From assembly GCA_934168245.1 (NCBI GenBank), contig CAKPMY010000003.1:1-64000 (forward strand): a stretch of 64,000 bases of DNA, written 5' to 3'. Shown here piece after piece: positions 1-9,170 of this stretch. The position numbers were made by a program, and so were the translations under genes. Origin of the DNA: an uncultured Bacilli bacterium. Lineage in GTDB: Bacteria; Bacillota_I; Bacilli_A; RF39; UBA660. Each line of letters starts with the position of its first letter. Positions within the stretch are counted from its first letter, which is position 1. The notes below the pieces were generated by a model. It did not search any database, was not told the origin of the DNA, and was given only the letters and a program-made list of their open reading frames with translations.

Positions 1-392
1 CTGATAAACCTTTTATGGGATTAACTACTTTTAAAGGTGATTTGCCAGTAATGAGTGATGTTATAATTGCTAAAAATTATTTAACAGAAGAAGAATTAAA
101 AATTTTAAATAATTTAGTATCTGGATATTTTGATTTTGCTGAAATACAAGCAATTAGACATAATCCAATGCATATGGATGATTATATTAAGCAACTGGAT
201 ACAATCCTTTCTAGTACTGGAGAAAAGCTACTTATTGGTGCAGGTACAATTAGTCATAATAAAGCAATAGAAAAAGCAAAAGATGAATATAAAAAATATC
301 AAGTAAAAACAATAAGCCCAGTGGAAAAAGAGTATTTAGAAACTTTAAAAGCAATAAGTAATAAAATTGATGATAAATCAAAGAGTGAATAG
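1..392 (+). CDS. RhuM family protein, C-terminal part (5' end outside window)
   Basis: The reading frame is open from the window edge and the in-frame residues before the first Met (DKPF) continue the homology, so this is the C-terminal ~130 residues of a longer gene, not a short gene. The segment DKPFMGLTTFKGD followed by KNYLTEEELKILNNLVSGY and GAGTISHNKAIEKAK is typical of the RhuM 'virulence protein' family. That family is widespread in gut bacteria, often in defence or mobile neighbourhoods, and its molecular function is not established. A hairpin terminator follows at once. Confidence 0.75.
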   Translation, partial: DKPFMGLTTFKGDLPVMSDVIIAKNYLTEEELKILNNLVSGYFDFAEIQAIRHNPMHMDDYIKQLDTILSSTGEKLLIGAGTISHNKAIEKAKDEYKKYQVKTISPVEKEYLETLKAISNKIDDKSKSE

Positions 393-422
393 AGTGTATC
401 ATGTAGGTATACTCTATTTTTA
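388..422 (+). terminator. Rho-independent terminator after the RhuM gene
   Basis: AATAGAGTGTAT pairs with GTATACTCTATT (one imperfect position) around a short loop and is followed by TTTTT. It overlaps the stop codon region of the RhuM gene. Confidence 0.7.
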
Positions 423-474
423 ATCTTTAATAAATAATGAATATAATATATAATTATTATAGGAGTTGATACAT

Positions 475-1046
475 ATGGCTTTAAAATCAAGGAGAAAAGA
501 ACTAAAAAGAAAGTTTTTTCACCATTGGGCCTAATTACTATAAGCATTCTTGGTATTTCAGGTATATTACTAATGTATTATTCAGGAATCTTCCCAGTAA
601 ATAGTACAGAAACTAATACATCAAAGAATGGTACTATGCTAATAGCAGGGGCTTTCTTTAGTCTTACAGCCATATATTGTTGGGTACTTTATTTTTTGAA
701 TATTGTTGTAAAGCCATGTGAAGAAGTATTATATTTAACTACGGATAAAAGTAATGAAAAATACTTCATTAATAGAAAGGGTAGAAAAATCAATTATGAT
801 TTAGACATAGATAAGTTTGAAGAGGGCTATTATCGTGTTTTAAAAACGACCGATTATATCTATCAAGTTTTAGACAAAACCAATGATAGGTGGCCTCCAG
901 CCCCAAAAAAGAGCTATTGGTTAGGTATAAATAATAACCGTAATAAAATTATCATTCTATATAATGCCTACGGATTTATATCACTTTCCATAAATAGACT
1001 ATGCCAAAGTATAAAACTTAATATAATCAATAAAGGAGATGTAATT
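475..1046 (+). pseudogene. Frameshifted remnant of a small membrane protein gene
   Basis: An AGGAG site precedes ATG at 475, giving MALKSRRKELKRKFFHHWA and then a stop. One frame back, the sequence continues after a T6 run (514-519) as SPLGLITISILGISG and reads on with two hydrophobic segments. One missing T (T7 to T6) would restore a protein starting MALKSRRKELKRKFFSPLGL. The second frame has no stop of its own before the next gene and runs in frame into the acetyltransferase that starts at 1047, so its 3' end also looks decayed. It could instead be a sequencing error or transcriptional slippage at the homopolymer. Function unknown. Confidence 0.5.
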
Positions 1047-2015
1047 ATGGAAAAAATCAAAATTCGCCGGTACAAAGATGGCGATGAGACTGAAATATGT
1101 AAGATAATTCAAAAAGATGTCCTTGCGGAAAATATAAAAGATTATACTCCTAAAGCAATCGAACGTTTAATTAAAACTCATAATGAAGAGTTAATAAGTA
1201 GAAGAGCCAAAGCCTTTCACACGTACGTATTTTTAATAAATGAAAAAATTATTGGTGTTGGAATGATTGGCCCATATTGGAACAGTTTAACTGAAAGTTC
1301 GTTTTTCACAATATTTATTAATCCAGAATACAAAGGAAAAGGCTTGGGGAGAAAAATAATTGAAACACTTGAAAGCGATGAGTATTACAAAAGAGCAACT
1401 AGAGTAGAAATACCTGCAAGTATAACAGCCATGGAGTTTTATAAACACTTTGGCTATGGTTTCAAAAAATTTGGCAACATAGTAGACAACGAAGGAATAT
1501 ATAGAATGGAAAAATACCCAAAATTGAGTAACGATAATACCGACAGTAGTCAGTATAATATGAGATCATATATTGATAATGAATATCATAACTATAAAGA
1601 ATTTGTCTACCAAACATGGAAAGAAGCCTATCAAAAGTATATTGAAGAATATTTTGGACCTTGGAATGAAGAAGAGCAAAGAAAGGCCTTCCTCACCCAT
1701 TTAATCAATAATCGTAAAAATTTCTGGATAATACAATTGAATGGAAAAGATATTGGATTCTACAGTGGAAAAATACTTGAGAATGGAAATTATGAAATTC
1801 AAAATATCTGTATAGTCCCTGCATATCAAGGCAAAAAAATAGGCACCCAAGTATTAAACGATATACTTGAATTACACAAAAACCAAGACATATATGTTCA
1901 GTATTTCAAGCAAATTCCAATTAGTGATATGTATAAAAGACTTGGATTTATATCAAATGGAGAAACTGAATTCTATTATCAAATGAAAAAAAATAAAGAA
2001 GATGAAAAAATATAA
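1047..2015 (+). CDS. Tandem GNAT acetyltransferase
   Basis: Predicted N-acetyltransferase of 322 residues with two GNAT folds. Domain 1 (about 1-155) has the acetyl-CoA loop NPEYKGKGLGRKI near residue 95. Domain 2 (about 170-315) has VPAYQGKKIGTQVL near residue 258 followed by the typical MYKRLGF. The start at 1047 is chosen because AAAGGAG lies 7 bases upstream. The longer upstream in-frame extension is a degraded membrane-protein sequence and not part of this enzyme. The acceptor substrate cannot be told from sequence. It is followed by, and slightly overlaps, the possible extended start of the next gene, so the two are probably co-transcribed. Confidence 0.8.
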   Translation: MEKIKIRRYKDGDETEICKIIQKDVLAENIKDYTPKAIERLIKTHNEELISRRAKAFHTYVFLINEKIIGVGMIGPYWNSLTESSFFTIFINPEYKGKGLGRKIIETLESDEYYKRATRVEIPASITAMEFYKHFGYGFKKFGNIVDNEGIYRMEKYPKLSNDNTDSSQYNMRSYIDNEYHNYKEFVYQTWKEAYQKYIEEYFGPWNEEEQRKAFLTHLINNRKNFWIIQLNGKDIGFYSGKILENGNYEIQNICIVPAYQGKKIGTQVLNDILELHKNQDIYVQYFKQIPISDMYKRLGFISNGETEFYYQMKKNKEDEKI

Positions 2016-2037
2016 AAACCAAAGGAGCAAAACAATC

Positions 2038-3156
2038 ATGATAGTAAAAAATAATTATAATGAATGTCTCACCAATTTAGCCTGTTCTATTAGAAAGTAT
2101 TTTAATTTAGAGTACAAGCATAATACACTTGATTATATTGATAAAATACTTGCTGAAAAGAAACCTAAAAATGTAGTAACTATACTATGTGACGGTATGG
2201 GTTCAAACATAATGGATAGAAATTTAAAGCCAGATGATTTTCTAATCAAACATCGTCTTAAGCCAATAACTACTGTCTTTCCCGCCACAACTGTAGCAGC
2301 TACAACTTCTATGATGACAGGCCTTAATCCTGTTGAAACAGGTATGCTTGGCTGGGATATGTACTACAAAGATATAGATAAAACTATAACAACATTCTTT
2401 CATTCCGCCAAGGAAGATGAAGAACACAAGCCATTACCAGAAGCCCATGAATATAACCAAAAACACATGATTAGAAAGTCAATTATGGAAGAAATAACCG
2501 AAAAAGGAATTGATTCTGGATATATACTATTTCCATTTGGACCAAATCATTACAGCAACATAGATGATATGTTTGCTAGAATAGAATTACTATGCAATGA
2601 GCCTGGAAAAAAATACATATATGCTTATGATGAAGACCCAGATCATACCATGCATGAACTTGGCTGTGATACTGAAGAAATAAAAGAGATAATAAACGAT
2701 ATAAATAAAAAAGTAGAGGAACTAAGCCACAAACTAAAAGATACAATAATATTTGTTGTAGCAGACCATGGACATAAAAACGTAGAAAATATAAGACTTG
2801 AAGATTATAAAGATATAGTAGAGTGTCTAAAAAGAAATACTTCTCTTGAGCCCAGAGCCATAAACTTCTTTATAAAAGATGACAAAAAAGAAATCTTTCC
2901 AACCATATTTAACAAGCATTTTAAAGATGATTTTGATTTATATACAATGCAAGATGTTATCGACTCCAAACTTTTTGGTGACGGAGAAGAAAATGAAGTC
3001 TTTAGAGATATACTAGGAGACTATCTAGCAATTGCCAAAACCAATAAAACATTACTATATAATGGTTCCGAAGTTTTAAAGTCACAGCATGCCGGCTATA
3101 CTGCTGATGAAATATTTGTACCATTAATTGTTATAGATACGGACAAAGTAAATTAA
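2038..3156 (+). CDS. Alkaline-phosphatase-superfamily phosphodiesterase/nucleotide pyrophosphatase
   Basis: Type I phosphodiesterase/nucleotide pyrophosphatase family (AlkP superfamily), 372 residues, predicted to hydrolyse phosphodiester or phosphoanhydride bonds with two bound metals. Visible metal and nucleophile motifs in order are CDGMGSN near residue 51, the TTVFPATTVAATTSMMTG stretch near 81 with the likely Thr nucleophile, VADHGHKN near 243 and SQHAGYT near 350. There is no signal peptide, so it is probably cytosolic. ATG 2038 is preferred over the in-frame ATG at 2002 because AAAGGAG (2021-2027) sits at proper distance. Substrate unknown. Confidence 0.8.
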   Translation: MIVKNNYNECLTNLACSIRKYFNLEYKHNTLDYIDKILAEKKPKNVVTILCDGMGSNIMDRNLKPDDFLIKHRLKPITTVFPATTVAATTSMMTGLNPVETGMLGWDMYYKDIDKTITTFFHSAKEDEEHKPLPEAHEYNQKHMIRKSIMEEITEKGIDSGYILFPFGPNHYSNIDDMFARIELLCNEPGKKYIYAYDEDPDHTMHELGCDTEEIKEIINDINKKVEELSHKLKDTIIFVVADHGHKNVENIRLEDYKDIVECLKRNTSLEPRAINFFIKDDKKEIFPTIFNKHFKDDFDLYTMQDVIDSKLFGDGEENEVFRDILGDYLAIAKTNKTLLYNGSEVLKSQHAGYTADEIFVPLIVIDTDKVN

Positions 3157-3374
3157 GTCCATAAGCCTTAAAACAGCATGCAATACTTCTAAATAGTTTC
3201 GTACATACATTAAAAAAAAAACAATATGACATTCAAATTATAAAAAATGATATACTATCACAAAAATAAGTATTAAATAAATGTAACAAAATACCATATT
3301 AAAAGATTTAAAGCCCATATCAAGTGCTTTAGCCCAACCATATATTATGATAGTTAGAGCCAATTATAAAAAAT
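3157..3374. other. Noncoding stretch
   Basis: No open frame with a ribosome site is visible. The stretch is AT-rich with an A10 run near 3212-3221. A gene-sized gap ends at the bidirectional terminator. Confidence 0.5.
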
Positions 3375-3433
3375 AAAAGACAAATTATATGATGCCAACT
3401 CTCTAAAAGTTCATCATTACTAATTTGTCTTTT
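3375..3433. terminator. Bidirectional terminator between convergent genes
   Basis: AAAAGACAAATTA (3375-3387) pairs with TAATTTGTCTTTT (3421-3433), with a nested ATGATG/CATCAT stem (3389-3394 with 3412-3417). A/T runs lie on both sides, so it can end transcription of the phosphodiesterase and of the opposing collagen-like gene. Confidence 0.8.
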
Positions 3434-3453
3434 TGTTTTATTTGTCCAAATGT

Positions 3454-4261
3454 TTAATCAATTTTCACAGTAGTTAATTTAGCGGAAGTCGTTCCATTAA
3501 GAATCAATTCGGTAGCCTGTTCAGAATTTATAAATAGTGTTAACTCATCGCCTTCCTTAAGCGTAAGTAATGCTGTGCCACTAACTTCGCAAAGTGTATT
3601 AGCCTTGGCCTGACATCTTATATCAGTTCCAGGAAGTTTTATATCAGTTGCCTTAAGAAAAATAGTGAAATTAGCATCAGTACTAGTAGCAGCATTAAGA
3701 AAGTAATTGATTTGATAAGTACCTTGTTTTTTTATATCAATAGCATAAGCAGTATCATATTCTACAAAAAAGGCTGTGCCTGTTGTTCTAAAGGAATAAT
3801 TGTGTCCATATCAGCCGTAACATTGAATCTTTGACTATCCCTAGTATACCTTTCTCCATAAGCTCCAACTCCATAAGAATCACCATTTGGTCCTTGCATA
3901 CCTTGTATCCCTTGAGGTCCAGTTGGACCAATCATTCCTTGTAAAACTTGAATACCCATATCACCTTTTGGACCAGTTGGACCTCCTATATGTCAGCATT
4001 TTCCCAGCTCATACTATCTTCATTCCAATAATACAAATAACCGTTTATTAAATAAGTATCTCCCATTTTTCCCTGTGGATAAGTTCTTTCTAATTCTTCA
4101 ACACTATTAAAACTACCCTTAATATTTATATTAGTACCTGGCATTCCCCTAGGCCCAGTCGGACCAACAATGCTACATATTCCCAATCTTTTCAACTTGT
4201 TTCTAATTTTAGCAATCTCTAAAAAGTCATCAATATTACATTTTTCATTCATATAACTCAC
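3454..4261 (-). pseudogene. Collagen-like (BclA-type) surface protein gene broken by two frameshifts
   Basis: Three overlapping frames together encode one collagen-like protein. Part 1 (4261 to about 3989) starts MSYMNEKCNIDDF and includes GPTGPRGMPG. Its frame stops at 3986-3988, but the next frame continues at once as GGPTGPKGDMGIQVLQ and GPTGPQGIQGMQGPNG. That frame ends at 3762, while the third frame carries on from about 3780 as RTTGTAFFVEYDTAYAID through YFLNAATSTDANFTIFL to a stop at 3454-3456. The tail resembles the C-terminal domain of the intact collagen-like gene at 35434-36192 (TIPL..., [16 protein letters not shown]). Each break is cured by one added base. Either the gene is decayed or the assembly has indels. 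Start chosen at 4261 next to an AGGAG site. Confidence 0.75.
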
Positions 4262-4424
4262 TCCTAGTAAACAGTATATTTTATGTAAAAAAAATAATTA
4301 AGTATAGTTAATACACATATATAACAAAAAAATAAAAAGTATTAGGCCAACCACGCAAAAAAATAATTTTCTCCGCCCATTCCTCTCAGTATGTTATACT
4401 AAAAGAAATGTTTGGAGGTGTAAT

Positions 4425-5312
4425 ATGATTTTAAATGTCTCAGGAAGAACAGATATTGTAGCCTTTTACACAGATTGGTTTATGAATCGTTACAAAGAAG
4501 GCTTTGTAGATGTTAGAAACCCATTCAATCAAAGTCTAGTTAGTAGAATATATTTTGAAGATGTTGACCTAATCCTTTTTTGTACCAAAAATCCTCTTCC
4601 TATCATACAGCACTTAAAAGGAATAAATATACCTATCATTTTTCAGGTCACTATAACTCCATACAAAACTGATATTGAACCAAATGTCCCTTCCAAAACT
4701 AAAACAATCACTGCCGTTAAAGAAATATCTAAAATAATTGGAATAGACAATCTAGCAATTAGATACGATCCTATATTTCTAAGTGCTAAATACACTGTTG
4801 ACTATCATATTAAATCCTTCAAACGACTTTGTGAATTATTGAATGGCTCTGTTAATAAAATAATAGTATCTTTTATAGATGATTATAAAAATGTTAGAAA
4901 AAATGAAAGAACTCTTAATTATCGTCCCTTTACCGAAGCTGATTATAAGAGTATAGGTGAGAATTTTAGTAAAATTGCTAAAGAAAATAACATGACTGTT
5001 CAAACTTGTTTTGAAGAAAAAAATTTAGTAGAATATGGTTTCATAAAAGGAGAATGTCTATCTCATGAATTAGCCTATAAGTTAACTGGAAAAACATATA
5101 AATCTTGGACTGCTCGCAAAGAAAGAAAATGTAATTGTGTTCAAATGGTAGATATAGGTGTGTATAACTCTTGCAAGCATTTTTGTAAGTACTGTTATGC
5201 CAACTATGATGAAAAACAAGTTAATAGTAATTTTTTAAATCACGATAAAGAATCCTCTCTTTTAGTAGGAACTCTAAAAGATAATGACATTATAAAAAGA
5301 AGAATAAAATAA
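4425..5312 (+). CDS. DUF1848 family protein
   Basis: 295 residues. N-terminal ILNVSGRTDIVAFYTDWFMNR and RNPFNQSLVSRI, the central FCTKNP and a cysteine-rich tail match DUF1848. The tail (about residues 238-263) has CNC then SCKHFCKYCYAN, a C-x3-C-x2-C arrangement like a radical SAM cluster site but placed at the C-terminus. Members are soluble proteins of unknown activity that may bind an Fe-S cluster. GGAGGTG precedes the ATG. It stands alone between two spacers. Confidence 0.85.
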   Translation: MILNVSGRTDIVAFYTDWFMNRYKEGFVDVRNPFNQSLVSRIYFEDVDLILFCTKNPLPIIQHLKGINIPIIFQVTITPYKTDIEPNVPSKTKTITAVKEISKIIGIDNLAIRYDPIFLSAKYTVDYHIKSFKRLCELLNGSVNKIIVSFIDDYKNVRKNERTLNYRPFTEADYKSIGENFSKIAKENNMTVQTCFEEKNLVEYGFIKGECLSHELAYKLTGKTYKSWTARKERKCNCVQMVDIGVYNSCKHFCKYCYANYDEKQVNSNFLNHDKESSLLVGTLKDNDIIKRRIK

Positions 5313-5373
5313 AATTTAGTTCATTTTGCTAAAATACCGCCTAAAAAAGATACCCATTCACAAACATTCAACT

Positions 5374-5429
5374 TTCCCATAAATCTAAACCACACAAATA
5401 ACGTCCCGTTTTCCCATAAATCTAAACCA
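5374..5429. repeat. Two direct copies of a 19-bp sequence
   Basis: TTCCCATAAATCTAAACCA occurs at 5374-5392 and again at 5411-5429, a 37-bp period, just upstream of an acetyltransferase gene. No function is evident. Confidence 0.85.
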
Positions 5430-5501
5430 TACCAATATCAACCAACTTGTAGTATAATAAAGTTACACATGAATAAATTTAATAAGAAAAGAGGAAAAAA
5501 T

Positions 5502-5969
5502 ATGAAAATTGAATTACCAAAATTAGAAGACTGTAAAAGAATAAATGAACTTGCTGTTAAATTACATGAATACCATGTAGAATGGAGACCAGATATTTTC
5601 GTTCACACTGACACAGTTATAACAGAAGAAGAATTACAAGATATGATTGAAAATAAAAAGATGCTTGTCGCTAAAGAGGATGGAGTCCTACTAGGCTACA
5701 TAATTTTAGGCCCAATACGTGAAGATCATAAAAACGGCTACAACTATCGTAAACAATTAGAATTAGAAGCCTTAATTGTTGATGATACTGTTAGAAATAA
5801 AGGCGTAGGATCAGCACTAATGAAAAAAGCCCTAGATTATGCCAAAGAAAATAATTGTACAGATGTAAGATTAACTGTAAATGAAGAAAATACCAAAGCC
5901 ATTAAACTATATGAAAAGTTAGGAATGAAAGTAAGAAACATTGCTTACACAATGAAAATAGATAAATAA
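5502..5969 (+). CDS. GNAT family N-acetyltransferase
   Basis: Single-domain acetyltransferase of 155 residues. The motif A acetyl-CoA loop is VDDTVRNKGVGSALMKKAL near residues 98-116, followed by NEENTKAIKLYEKLGM, the usual C-terminal strand and helix. ATG 5502 is chosen over 5469 because AGAGGAAAAAAT gives a ribosome site. Substrate unknown. It is followed by a spacer with DnaA-box-like motifs. Confidence 0.85.
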   Translation: MKIELPKLEDCKRINELAVKLHEYHVEWRPDIFVHTDTVITEEELQDMIENKKMLVAKEDGVLLGYIILGPIREDHKNGYNYRKQLELEALIVDDTVRNKGVGSALMKKALDYAKENNCTDVRLTVNEENTKAIKLYEKLGMKVRNIAYTMKIDK

Positions 5970-5983
5970 AAAATTCTAAGGAA

Positions 5984-6180
5984 CTTTCCACAACTATTGT
6001 GGAATAACCTAATATATTAACCATTTTTTCCATAAAAAACTGTGAAAAACTCTAATCACTAATAAAAAGTCAATCTAAGTAGAAAGATAATTACCAAAAA
6101 GTCACTCATTTCACACATTTTGTGGAAAAACTCCAACGAAAAAGTTGCTAGTAATATTTTATCCACAGACCTAGTGGAAA
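5984..6180. other. Cluster of DnaA-box-like TCCACA/TGTGGA motifs
   Basis: In the 365-bp gap between the acetyltransferase and the sigma factor: a perfect dyad TTCCACAA-CTA-TTGTGGAA (5986-6004), TGTGGAAAA at 6121-6129, and an exact DnaA-box consensus TTATCCACA at 6159-6167 followed by GTGGAAA. The rest of the gap to 6334 shows no gene. Confidence 0.55.
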
Positions 6181-6334
6181 ACAAAAATCTTGAAACAACA
6201 ACTGTTAAAAAAACAACACTTTTAATTCGATTTTATCAACGAAGCATCTGCATTTACCTAAAAACTATTTACTAACACCTTTAAAAGTATTAAAATAAAA
6301 AGCAAAAATCTTTTACTAATAACAGGAGGACACG

Positions 6335-8920
6335 ATGAAAATTACTACCAAAAATTTACAAACAATGACTAAAGAACAGGTTTATGAAATCATTTTACCT
6401 TCTGTTTATCAAATCTATAATCAATATAAATACGCTAAGATAAACGAAGCAGATTACACAAATCTAGTTTTAGCGGAAATAGAAGCATCTAAAGATGAAT
6501 ATACAGGCTCTCCAAGTTACTTAACCTACATGAAAAAAGCATTAAGGCGAAGAATTTCAGGCTATATTGCTAAAAAATTATCAACACCAGGAGAGGCTTG
6601 TCGTATTATCAATGATTATATAGATGAAAAGATTGCTCCAACATTTGCAGAAAATGAAATATTAACCTATTTTGATAAATTATCTAAATTTTTAGAAACC
6701 TATGATTTTTTTCCAGAGCCTGATATTTTAATCGACTTATTAAAAAACAACAAAACTTTAACAAAAATGGCTCAAACAATCTTTGAAAAAAATAAAGCCG
6801 AAATAATAGCAGGCAAAATAGACACAATATTTAATAATGACTTTTTAATAGAAACTGTAGAAACATATTGCATGTTAGAAAAAATAGAAATCAAAGAGAT
6901 TGTCACTAATATAGAATATGAAGCAGATTATATAGGAACGGATATTACTAAACAAACCTTAAGAGATATTCGTCAGTATAAATTATTAACACCAGACGAA
7001 GAAAAAGAATTAGCCAAACGAGTAGCCGAAGGGGATCTGGAAGCCAGAAAATTATTTATCGAGTCTAATTTACGCCTTGTTACTAGTAGGGCTTACAAAT
7101 ATCTCAACAACGGTCTAGAGTATTTAGATTTAGTTCAAGAAGGAATGTTTGGACTAATGAAAGCCGTAGATAGATATGATGTAAGTAAAGGTTATAAGTT
7201 TTCAACATATGCTATTAACTGGATAAATCAAAGTATCAAAAGAGCGGTCGATGACCAAGGCAGTACAATTCGTTTACCAGTTCACGCCCGCGAACAATTA
7301 AGATTGTATAAAAGAGTCGCTGGTATTTTGAAAAGAGAATTAAATAGAAATCCTACAATGGAAGAAATAGCCGAAGCAACTGGTCTAAGTCTAGATCAAG
7401 TAAAAAACTTATCTACCAGTGATATTTCTATGATAAGTCTAAATGAACCTCTAAGAAATAAAAAGAATGAGGAATCAGATGAAATGGGAGATTTCATTCC
7501 TAATAGCGAAGCCGAAGTATTTGAAACTGTCAGTGATTCCATCTTAGCAGAAGAAGTTAACAATCTTTTAACAAAGACCGGCTTAAATGAAAGAGAAAAA
7601 CTTGTTTTAACTCATCGGTATGGCCTAAATGGTGTTCCTATAATGACTTTAGAGGAGATCGGCCAACAATTAAATATTACTAGAGAAAGAGTTAGACAAA
7701 TAGAGTCAAGAGCCATTAAAAGACTTAGAAATTCTAGGTATATTAAAGACTTTGCTGTATATATGGATCATCCCACTGAAGCAAAAAAAACTATAGACAT
7801 TTTTAGAGAATTGTATGCAACAAATAAAAGTAACGGCAATTTCGTATACAAACTACTTCTTAGAGATGGTACTCTCGAAAGAATCAGAGAAATGTCAGCA
7901 AGCACAATAGATTCGACTACAGAAACGGAAGAAAATACAGAAAAGCAACAACCAGATAATTCATATCTTACACTAGAAACAACCACAGAAACGGGGGAAA
8001 ATACAGTGGGAAATAAAGATAAAAGGAAAAAAACACTAAGTGAAATATTAGAAATAGACACAGAAACTATAAAAAAATTAGTATCACATCTAAGCGAGGA
8101 AGAAACACGAATTCTAGTTTCTAGATATGGCGAAAACCTAGAAGAATATAGAAATACTAACTTACAAGAAAAAGAAAGAACTCAATTATATAGTTCTATC
8201 CTTCCTAAACTACGAAGATGGCTAGAAAAAGGTGGTCCAAATCCACAAAAGGGAAGAACAAATAAATTAAAAGAATCCACAACGAAAGTGGAAAATATTC
8301 CTGTCGAAAGAACTGAAAAAGATGCTAATTCACTAATTCCTGTGGAAATTCCAAAGGAAAAATCAAAAAATTCCACTGAAAATGTGGAAAAATCTCTAAA
8401 TATATCTGAAACAATACCAGAAAAAGTGGAAAACACTTCAATGCCTGTCACAAAAGAAAAATATTCCGAAATAAATTCGGAAAAATCCACAGACTCTGTG
8501 GATAGGGTTCAAGAAAAACCAAAAATTGAACAAATTTCCGTAATCGAAAAAGAAGATTGTGAAAGAATGCTTTGCCTATTAAGAATGCCCGCCTTTATCG
8601 ATATGATGAAAGAAACTGATCCAAAAACAGCTATCATAATGGGATTAAGAATTGGATATGTTGATGAAAAATGCTTTACTAAAGAAGCTATCGCTAACTT
8701 TCTAGGAATGACTGAAGAAGAAGTAAGTGAGTCTATCAAAAAAGGTGTAAATATTTATAAGAATAATTTTGATAAATTTATTGATAAATTAATAGATGGA
8801 AGTATTGATTCTGCAAATACACCCGAAGCAAAGTATACTGTTTCCACAACAAGCAAACAACCAACATCTCAAGAAAAGGCCTCATATACCAAGACACGAC
8901 TTGCTTCTGAAAAAAAATAA
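6335..8920 (+). CDS. Extended sigma-70 family RNA polymerase sigma factor
   Basis: 861 residues against roughly 370 for a typical Bacilli SigA. The conserved core lies at about residues 205-470: LLTPDEEKELAKRV (region 1.2), DLVQEGMFGLMKAVDRYD and KGYKFSTYAINWINQSIKR (region 2), IRLPVHAREQL (region 3) and MTLEEIGQQLNITRERVRQIE (region 4.2), so -10 and -35 recognition surfaces are present. The first ~200 residues match nothing I recognise. After residue 470 come low-complexity Thr/Glu/Lys-rich linkers and two further helix-turn-helix-like segments: LSEEETRILVSRYG near 585 and DPKTAIIMGLRIG...FTKEAIANFLGMTEEEV near 750-800. The latter resembles a degenerate sigma region 4. GGAGG precedes the ATG. 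Whether it is the primary sigma factor cannot be judged here. Confidence 0.85.
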   Translation: MKITTKNLQTMTKEQVYEIILPSVYQIYNQYKYAKINEADYTNLVLAEIEASKDEYTGSPSYLTYMKKALRRRISGYIAKKLSTPGEACRIINDYIDEKIAPTFAENEILTYFDKLSKFLETYDFFPEPDILIDLLKNNKTLTKMAQTIFEKNKAEIIAGKIDTIFNNDFLIETVETYCMLEKIEIKEIVTNIEYEADYIGTDITKQTLRDIRQYKLLTPDEEKELAKRVAEGDLEARKLFIESNLRLVTSRAYKYLNNGLEYLDLVQEGMFGLMKAVDRYDVSKGYKFSTYAINWINQSIKRAVDDQGSTIRLPVHAREQLRLYKRVAGILKRELNRNPTMEEIAEATGLSLDQVKNLSTSDISMISLNEPLRNKKNEESDEMGDFIPNSEAEVFETVSDSILAEEVNNLLTKTGLNEREKLVLTHRYGLNGVPIMTLEEIGQQLNITRERVRQIESRAIKRLRNSRYIKDFAVYMDHPTEAKKTIDIFRELYATNKSNGNFVYKLLLRDGTLERIREMSASTIDSTTETEENTEKQQPDNSYLTLETTTETGENTVGNKDKRKKTLSEILEIDTETIKKLVSHLSEEETRILVSRYGENLEEYRNTNLQEKERTQLYSSILPKLRRWLEKGGPNPQKGRTNKLKESTTKVENIPVERTEKDANSLIPVEIPKEKSKNSTENVEKSLNISETIPEKVENTSMPVTKEKYSEINSEKSTDSVDRVQEKPKIEQISVIEKEDCERMLCLLRMPAFIDMMKETDPKTAIIMGLRIGYVDEKCFTKEAIANFLGMTEEEVSESIKKGVNIYKNNFDKFIDKLIDGSIDSANTPEAKYTVSTTSKQPTSQEKASYTKTRLASEKK
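8242..8848. other. TCCACA/TGTGGA motifs inside the sigma factor 3' extension
   Basis: Seven copies of TCCACA or its complement lie in the low-complexity coding extension (8242, 8276, 8341, 8383, 8486, 8497, 8843). They include a perfect dyad ATCCACAGA-C-TCTGTGGAT at 8485-8503. The same motif is clustered in the gene's upstream spacer and at 40.0-40.5 kb. Confidence 0.5.
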
Positions 8921-8960
8921 AGTATTTCTAAGGCAATTGTAAACTTAAAATACTAAAGAG

Positions 8961-9060
8961 AAAAGTAATTTAGAGTATTTCAAAAAGTAGACATAATAAA
9001 TAACTAAACATCAAATAAAAAAGTTGCTTTTTATTATCCGTACTCAAATTACTTTTTTTA
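8961..9060 (+). terminator. Terminator with a long outer stem after the sigma factor gene
   Basis: AAAAGTAATTTAGAGTA (from 8961) pairs with TACTCAAATTACTTTT (9041-9056) with one bulge and runs into TTTTTTT. An inner hairpin AATAAAAAAG-TTG-CTTTTTATT lies at about 9014-9035. Confidence 0.65.
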
Positions 9061-9170
9061 ATTTTTAGTATTCTGTAACTAGCCCATAAGTGATATAATT
9101 TAATAACAGAGAATAATAAAAATAGTTAACAAAACTAACGCCTACAAACAATATACAAGGAGAAAATAAG

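Noticed and set aside
1047..2015. A single 496-residue membrane-acetyltransferase fusion
   Set aside because: A clear ribosome site and family start exist at 1047, and the upstream half looks like frameshifted, decaying sequence.
7768..8061. Minus-strand Ser/Val-rich open frames opposite the sigma gene (also 8182-8490)
   Set aside because: Antisense shadows of Glu/Thr-rich codons; no ribosome site or homology.
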